This document shows positions 57,816-64,000 of a stretch of 64,000 nucleotides of DNA, piece after piece; position 1 is the stretch's first letter, and every line of letters starts with the position of its first letter. The translations under genes and the position numbers were made by a program. Under the pieces are notes generated by a model. That model saw only the letters and a list, made by a program, of their open reading frames with translations. It ran no database searches and was not told where the DNA came from. Source of the stretch: Papilionanthe hookeriana x Papilionanthe teres (lineage: Eukaryota; Streptophyta; Magnoliopsida; Asparagales; Orchidaceae); assembly GCA_022702705.1 (NCBI GenBank), contig CM040434.1:56069991-56133990 (forward strand), given 5' to 3'.

Positions 57816-59412
57816 TGTAGACCTCACTTTTGTTGAGGTCTAGTTTGTCTTCCTTAGAAGCCTAAGATCTAGCCATTGAACATTCATGTTGACTATCTTA
57901 GAGGACTAGTCATGGAACCTTACCCCCATTAGAAATTCTAAACACCTCTTTACTCTTCTTGGAGTTCCACTAGAATGGTTTTGACCTCTAGCACTTAGTA
58001 CAATGAAACCAGCTCAATAGGTGTCCTCATAGAACTGTCAAGCCTTAGGGTTAACTCTGGGTGGTTTATTCTTGGTCACACACATAAAAACTTGAACATA
58101 TTACATCAAATCCCAAAACCCTAAAATCATTCACACTTGATTTTTTTCCTCACTCTCTTGGAAACTCATGTGGTGCTCCCCCAAGCCCTTAGCCTTTGGC
58201 TAGGTTGGCTAGGACCAACACATGAAGGATTCAAAACCGGCACTCCTGTTAGTCTCATGGCTCGAAAAGGGTAATTTTATGATTAGCATCATCAATGAAT
58301 CAAAATTTTACCAAAATTCCCAACTTCAGCCTTTTAGCCACAAATATTTCTAAAATTACCAAAATACCCATAACCCCTAATTTTCTCAAAAATCTCCAAA
58401 TTGTCAAATTCTCTTCAAAAATCAAATCAAACCACTCCAAACCATTCAATTTGACCAAAATCCATCATTTTCTTCAAAATTCCCAAAATACCCCCAAAAT
58501 TACCCAAATGCCCCACATAGCCCAAAAAATCCCAAAAATCTCCAGATTCACTCTAAATGTCTCCAAAATCAATTTGAACCACCCAAGGTCTCCAATTGTG
58601 CTCAAATCCACCAAAATTGGCCAAAATTCACAAATTGACCCTAAATGCCTAAAATCTCTAAAACACCCCTAATTCTCACCAAATCCGATTCAATCTCCCC
58701 CAATTTCAAATCTTAGCTTAATTTCATCATATCTTAATTCCATTTGAACTAAATTTAAGCCAATTTGAACCAAATTCCAAACCCAAATCCATGCTTAAAT
58801 CAAGTACCCCAAATTAATCTTATGCCAAAATTCCATTAAATTGAGTCTTTCCATCAATTCAAATCCATGAAATTTTTTTTCTAAATGCTTCATGACTTTC
58901 TCCTAGACCAAATTGAGCCTTCAATTAGTTTTGATCCAAGCCCAGGTTAAGCCTAAATCCAAATTTTAGCCCAAACCCTAATTTTGAGCAAAAAAATCCA
59001 AATTACCCTAACCCATTAGAATTAACACATGCTTAATCCTTTCCTGCTTTGGTTAACCTCCTAATAATCAAATCATTTAGCCAACCCTAGTGAGCCATGG
59101 ACCGAGGGTTATGGAACCTCTTCCTAAATTTGGCAAAATGGCTCAAGCTTTGCATCACTTGATTAAACCTCCATCCTAATCACACTTAAAACTTCCCTGA
59201 CTTTCGCTGACCATGCTAGCCAACTCCCCTGGAGTAGTCGGCCAGCTTAGTCACCGAAAAACTCAAAACTGAGAAATCGTCCCCATGAACAATACCCAAA
59301 TTACACCCATCCAAAGTGGCTCACTCCCATTGGTCTATTTTGCTGCTCAACCCTCCACCTAAGCAACCTCTTGTAACCTCTACCTTGGCCAAGTGAGCTT
59401 TAAATCCATGGA

Positions 59413-59420
59413 TATAAATT
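59413..59420 (+). promoter_or_regulatory. TATA box of element B 3' LTR
   Basis: TATAAATT; the donor-like site lies 424 bases downstream. The position agrees with the other LTRs although the surrounding sequence differs. Confidence 0.55.
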
Positions 59421-59832
59421 GAGCACTACCTCATAAGCAAGAAGGAGATACAATGAGACCTTGACGAAGCCCTGCTAAATTATTCCCAGACCCTCAAGCA
59501 ACCATGCGAAGCTCATCTCCACAAATTTCCAGCATCCATTCCCACTCCATTGCTCTACTTTTGAATTCTAAATACATGGCATTTTCATGAACATCCTACC
59601 AAACTCCACCAAACTTCAAATTGAGCTGCAATTAAGATTCACGAGAGTTTAAGAACACTTCCCTAGTCAAAACTTGTCATTCTCGAGCCTTCTGCACCAG
59701 ACTTCCGCTGCACCACCCTTAGGTAGAATTCTTAAATATCTTCAACCTTTGATCAAAACAATTCTTGGAGGAAATTTGTGGACTAAAGGCAAAGCTAAGG
59801 AACCATCACAATCAAGGCTTCAGTTTTAGGGC

Positions 59833-59842
59833 TAAGGTAAAC
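59833..59842 (+). other. Putative conserved 5' splice site in B 3' LTR
   Basis: TAAG/GTAAAC with GT at 59,837-59,838. This is a good consensus donor, aligned by spacing from the TATA box with those in A, C, D and LTR2. Confidence 0.5.
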
Positions 59843-62800
59843 ACCATTTTCCCCAACACCGAGCTCGGTTTAAGCCTTTATGAAGAAAATATTAACTTCA
59901 TAATTGATCAAACATATAGATAGGTTCATCTCATTTAGTTGAAGCTATAGGAACAATCCCATACGATTTGGATGAGTATTGAGCAAGAAATTAGGTCTAA
60001 AATGTGGACAGTTCTCGGGTTAGACCGGTTGATGATGAAGGCCAAGGACCGTTGGATCGCGCTTGTATCAAACATATGGAGTAGATGGAGTCGGACGAGG
60101 AGATGAAGTGATGAAGGAGGGACGTGTGGCTACTAACTCACAAGGCAATGTTGAATGAGAGCATGATACGCAAGAGCATTGGAGCTGCCGAGGATGACGC
60201 AACACCGTGTGGATAAGTACGAAAATATGGCTATTTTTTATTTAAAAAAATTCAAAAATTTCAAATAAATCATAACTTGGTCTAGAAAAATCATAAAAAT
60301 AAAATAAAATAACACTTGTGCTCAGTGAAAAGGTGAGAATGATGTTGACTAAAAGTCAGAAATTTTAACTTTGTATTTTTTTAATTAATTAAAAACTCCA
60401 GAATCTATTTTAATCATAAATATTTAAATATTAACCACCATAACATGAAATTTGGTGGGATTGTTCTTCATGTGGTTAGAAGTGTTCTCTGATTTTTCCA
60501 GAGCCATTGAACACCTCTAACTCCAAAAGCCATAACTTTTCATGCTAGGTACGTTTATTTCAATTAATTAGTTCATGAAAATTGAAATAAAAATTGAAAA
60601 AAATATAAGACTTATTGTGGTAGGTTCACTGCAGTAAGAGGACCTTAGCAAAAAATATCAATAAATTTTAAATAATTGAAGGTAAGCCTTTAAAGAAATT
60701 TTTAGACCTATTTGAATTGTCTTCAATATCAAAGTCAATTTATCTAAGTACATGGGATTTTTGCACTAAAATAAATATAATAAATAAAATCTTACTCAAA
60801 AAATTATGAAAGGTTGTTTGGACTGATCCTTGTGACCAGGGGCACTCAAAAAAAATAAAATCAAGTTTTTGGTAAAAATTTCATTTTCCATAATTTTACC
60901 TAAATTTGAAAAAGTTAAAAAATGATAAAAATCATGAAAATACAAAAAATGCACCAAAATTTCACAAATTGTTCTCTGATCACTTGGGACCACTTAAAAT
61001 ATTTTTTCTATTTTTTTATTTAGTTATGTATTTTTAAATACCTAAAATTTATTTTTCTTAATTTCTGCATTAAAATAATTACAATAAAAAAATCACAAAA
61101 ATGCAAAATTTGTTTCTCTGAGTTCTGTGAACTCGGAGGGACTAAAGAAAAATATGAAAAGTAATTTTCAAGATTAAATTATATTTTATATTTAATTAAC
61201 CACAAAAATTAACAAATAATTATAATAATTAAATTAAGACCCAAAAATTCACAAAAATTATTCCTAGAGATTCTCTAGCCTAGGAGAACCTCCTCAAATT
61301 TTCCTAAGGAAAGATAATATGTGTTGATTGATTAAATGATTTAACTTAAAAATTCCTAATTTCTGACAAAAAAATTCCAGAAAATAAAATAAAAATAGAA
61401 GAATATCATTTCTCTTCTGATATTTTAAGACCCATGAGTAAGTTAACAATGAAATCTCAAAGTTATTTGAGTTAAGTTTGAACAATTATGAAGTGGACGG
61501 TCTTAGGGACAAAATGGTAATTATGGAGTTTTGATCTCTAATTAAAAATTTAACATAAACCAAAGGGGAAATTGGTAATCTCAATCCTAATTAACTCTCT
61601 TAGATGATTGAAATACAAGTGACTAAAAGTCTAGAAATAAATTCATCATTTTTCTGCAACAAGGACAAAAATGTAATTTTTTGAATAATTACAATTCGAA
61701 AGTCAACTTCATTGGATGATCCTAATGTAGTGGGCTAGGGTTAGGAGGATAATAACTCATTAATTTGAAGCCCCTAGTTGATGATTGAATGACCAGTACA
61801 ATATTTGGACGAGAATAAGGTCCGTTTAATTCAGCATTGTTAATTATTAAAAATTTATCCATGAGATCTTAAGGGCTTAGTGGTGAACTAGGCTTGATCT
61901 GAATTTGCTTAATGAAGACGAGGAAAGCGAATATACCCAATTATAAATTCCCTTTAAACACTAAAAGCCTAACCTAAATTGAGAGTGCAAAGACCCTTAA
62001 TAATTTTAATTGCCATAAGGGCATCCACCCACGTATTTCTTAAATAGAATATCAAGTAATTCTTAGTTACCCTACTCATGAGATAATCAAAACATTAAGT
62101 TTCATTGAGCACAGGTTAAGATATCAGTACTAAATCCTAAATTAATCTTGGATGAATGATTCAACAACATAATAAGTTCAGATGAAATTGGTCCCTAGCA
62201 TTTTTGTAATCTTTTGGTTATTTTGAAGAACAACTAAACTTATTATGCTTTGATGAAGAAAATCATCCTTAAAACATTAGGGAGCAACAAAAAAATGCCT
62301 TGGGACCCATTATTTCACCTAAATCAATAAGAATTCCCTAAAGAGACATTCATTTTTTCTTAATTCTCAAGGGTTTAAGTCTTCCCTCAGGTATTTTAAT
62401 CTTTGTTAGCAAATGGGTACATTCATTTTTTACACATATGAATCATTGGACTTGTGTAAGTGTGAGGTCTATGTAGCTAGGGCAATGACGATAATACTAA
62501 AGTGTGTTAAACGAGGGATACAAAGTGAGATTTTTTTAATAGTGTATTCTACCTAAGGACCTTCAATAACGGAGATGATAAGGACTAATGATACTATTTG
62601 CTAACCCATGGTGAGATTGTTGCCCCCGACACTTATAGGTTGCCAGTAGTCCACGCAATCTTGATCTTCCATATGTGACTATAGATTCTCTTTTACTTTC
62701 TCATGTTTTCATATGGTTCACTTTTCAAGTTTTTGGTACGGATTTTCTTGCTCTCCTTTCCTGCAACCTACTTAAATATCCTACAAATTTTATTTTGCTT

Positions 62801-64000
62801 TATGAATTAACCATGCAACAATAGCAGAAGCCTAGAAACGTATTTTATTTTATGTACTGGCGTTTTATTATTTAATTTACCACATTTCTTACTTGCATTT
62901 ACTTACTCTACATGTAAAACTAAAACCAAAACCAACAAAAGAGCAAAAAAACAGAATACGCTTTCAAAATTAAAACTACACTTTCAAAATAATAAACAAA
63001 CATAGTACACTCCTTTTGGATGAGGATCTCTCAGATGAGACATCCCATAGATGCTAACGAGAATTCTCCAGTCTAAAAAAGCATACAGACACATTTAGAT
63101 TAAGTAAATTCAAAATAAAATAGTGATGTCAGAATGAGGAAATCGTGGGATTCTATGAAATGTCACTCTAATTAAATTAAATTTTTCCAAAAGCACTTGA
63201 GCAATAAAGATAAAAACAAAACAAAAACATTGAAACATACATCAGTAAAGCCTTTTAAATCTTAAACCTTAGACCTGATACTTCAATGAAGAGCTTGGAG
63301 CAAACATCATGGGAAACACAATGAAAACCTACATGAGAACATCCATAGAGAGCAAACAAGTCTACAACGATAAAACACTTTTTAGAATTAAATAAAAAGA
63401 CATAGGACTTTGAGGTAGTTCATCTTGCAAGGCTTAAATCCTCAACTCATCTTTAGGCTCCTGCACAGTCATGCAAGTAGTATGAGTCATAACTCTTTTT
63501 TAAGCTCTGAGGTTGTCATTCGGAACGACATATGTCCTCCTGTCTTCATACGCTATTTGCATGAATGGTTTCATGCAAGTTTAAGTCTTAAATAATAAAA
63601 TTGGCAAGATGAAACATTAAATAACATCATATGTTCGAAATTGAAGCCATAAGATAGTTTGGAAAGTCACCGAGGTTCTCCTCAGGATTTGTGACATCCC
63701 CTACCTTTCTTCCTTCTGATTCCTAGAATAAGTGTTTCGATTTGATCCTTTCCTATTTAAATTTCCATGTCCGACCTTTAAAACCCTAAACGTTAAATTT
63801 CTTGAAGACAAGTACCACTGATCTAAATTGAGATTTTTCATAGGTGACTTTGGTCGTCCAAGCTGTAATTAACTATAGGGTTTCCCTTATAGGACTTTAA
63901 GAGCCCAGCTTAATATAAACCCTATCTAATCTTTCATTTTAAATAGGGGAACTACTAGTCAACATTAAAGGTTTCGCAGAACAAAACGAATATCATAAAT

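Larger units (their letters stand above)
57816..64000 (+). repeat. 3' LTR of element B, right end outside window
   Basis: It starts TGTAGACCTC at 57,816 after a block conserved with A. Landmarks in the same order as in A's LTR are C-rich U3 (58,280-59,000), TATAAATT (59,413), TAAG/GTAAAC (59,837), CTAGAAAAATCATAAAAATA (about 60,284), GAAGAAAATCATCC (about 62,255), GGATGAGGATCTC (about 63,018), and CTGTAATTAACTATAGGG (about 63,862). Similarity to A's LTR is patchy, so B is a distinct, older family. Comparison with A suggests about 300 bases of LTR remain beyond the window. Short frames in it carry no recognisable protein. Confidence 0.85.

Overview
The window looks like intergenic DNA from a large plant genome. 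It is AT-rich and contains no host gene, tRNA or rRNA that I can recognise. Almost all of it is nested LTR retrotransposons. Most are very large Ty3/Gypsy elements that resemble the Tat/Ogre lineage: the protein order is gag-protease-RT-RNase H-second (archaeal-type) RNase H-integrase, there is no chromodomain, a primer-binding site of the GGCGACTCCGCTGGGGA type is present, extra open reading frames flank gag-pol, and tandem repeats lie in the 3' untranslated region. I call these copies A-D (my labels), plus a fragment of a further family (LTR2) and a decayed Ty1/Copia element. The species cannot be named from the sequence.

Layout. Element A (+) fills 1-23,297: 5' LTR 1-7,239 (first ~259 bases outside the window), PBS 7,245-7,262, ORF1 and gag 7,770-11,005, protease 11,382-11,850, a deletion where the RT domain should be (near 12,790), RNase H 12,850-13,230, second RNase H 13,285-13,830, integrase 13,870-15,105, an AlkB-type dioxygenase ORF 15,403-16,878, an 82-bp tandem array 17,693-18,840, and 3' LTR 19,262-23,297 (shortened by a ~3.4-kb internal deletion). 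Element C (-) follows: a fragment of ORF1/gag (23,298-24,403), PBS, and LTR 24,959-31,450. C sits in a decayed Copia element (31,451-35,451), part of which is duplicated with a ~3.2-kb offset. Next come an LTR2 fragment (36,541-39,120) and element B (+), an older, decayed relative of A: gag to AlkB at 39,350-48,130, 3' tandem repeats at 56,215-57,130, and 3' LTR from 57,816 to the window end. B is split by D, a 7,474-bp solo LTR (-, 48,601-56,074) with perfect CACAC target duplications.

The most interesting system is the extra 3' gene of A and B. It encodes an AlkB-family Fe(II)/2-oxoglutarate dioxygenase domain resembling plant ALKBH9-type RNA demethylases, fused to an Arg-rich N-terminal region. 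That N-terminal region is collinear with the N-terminus of ORF1, which lies upstream of gag, so the element seems to carry a duplicated module. Each ORF starts a few bases after a sequence resembling a 3' splice site. Five LTRs from at least three families keep a 5' splice-site-like sequence 424-437 bases downstream of the TATA box. I infer that the AlkB ORF and ORF1 are expressed from spliced RNAs, much as retroviral env is, and that the dioxygenase may remove methyl marks from the element's own RNA. No copy here is intact: A has frameshifts and lacks RT, and B has many stops.
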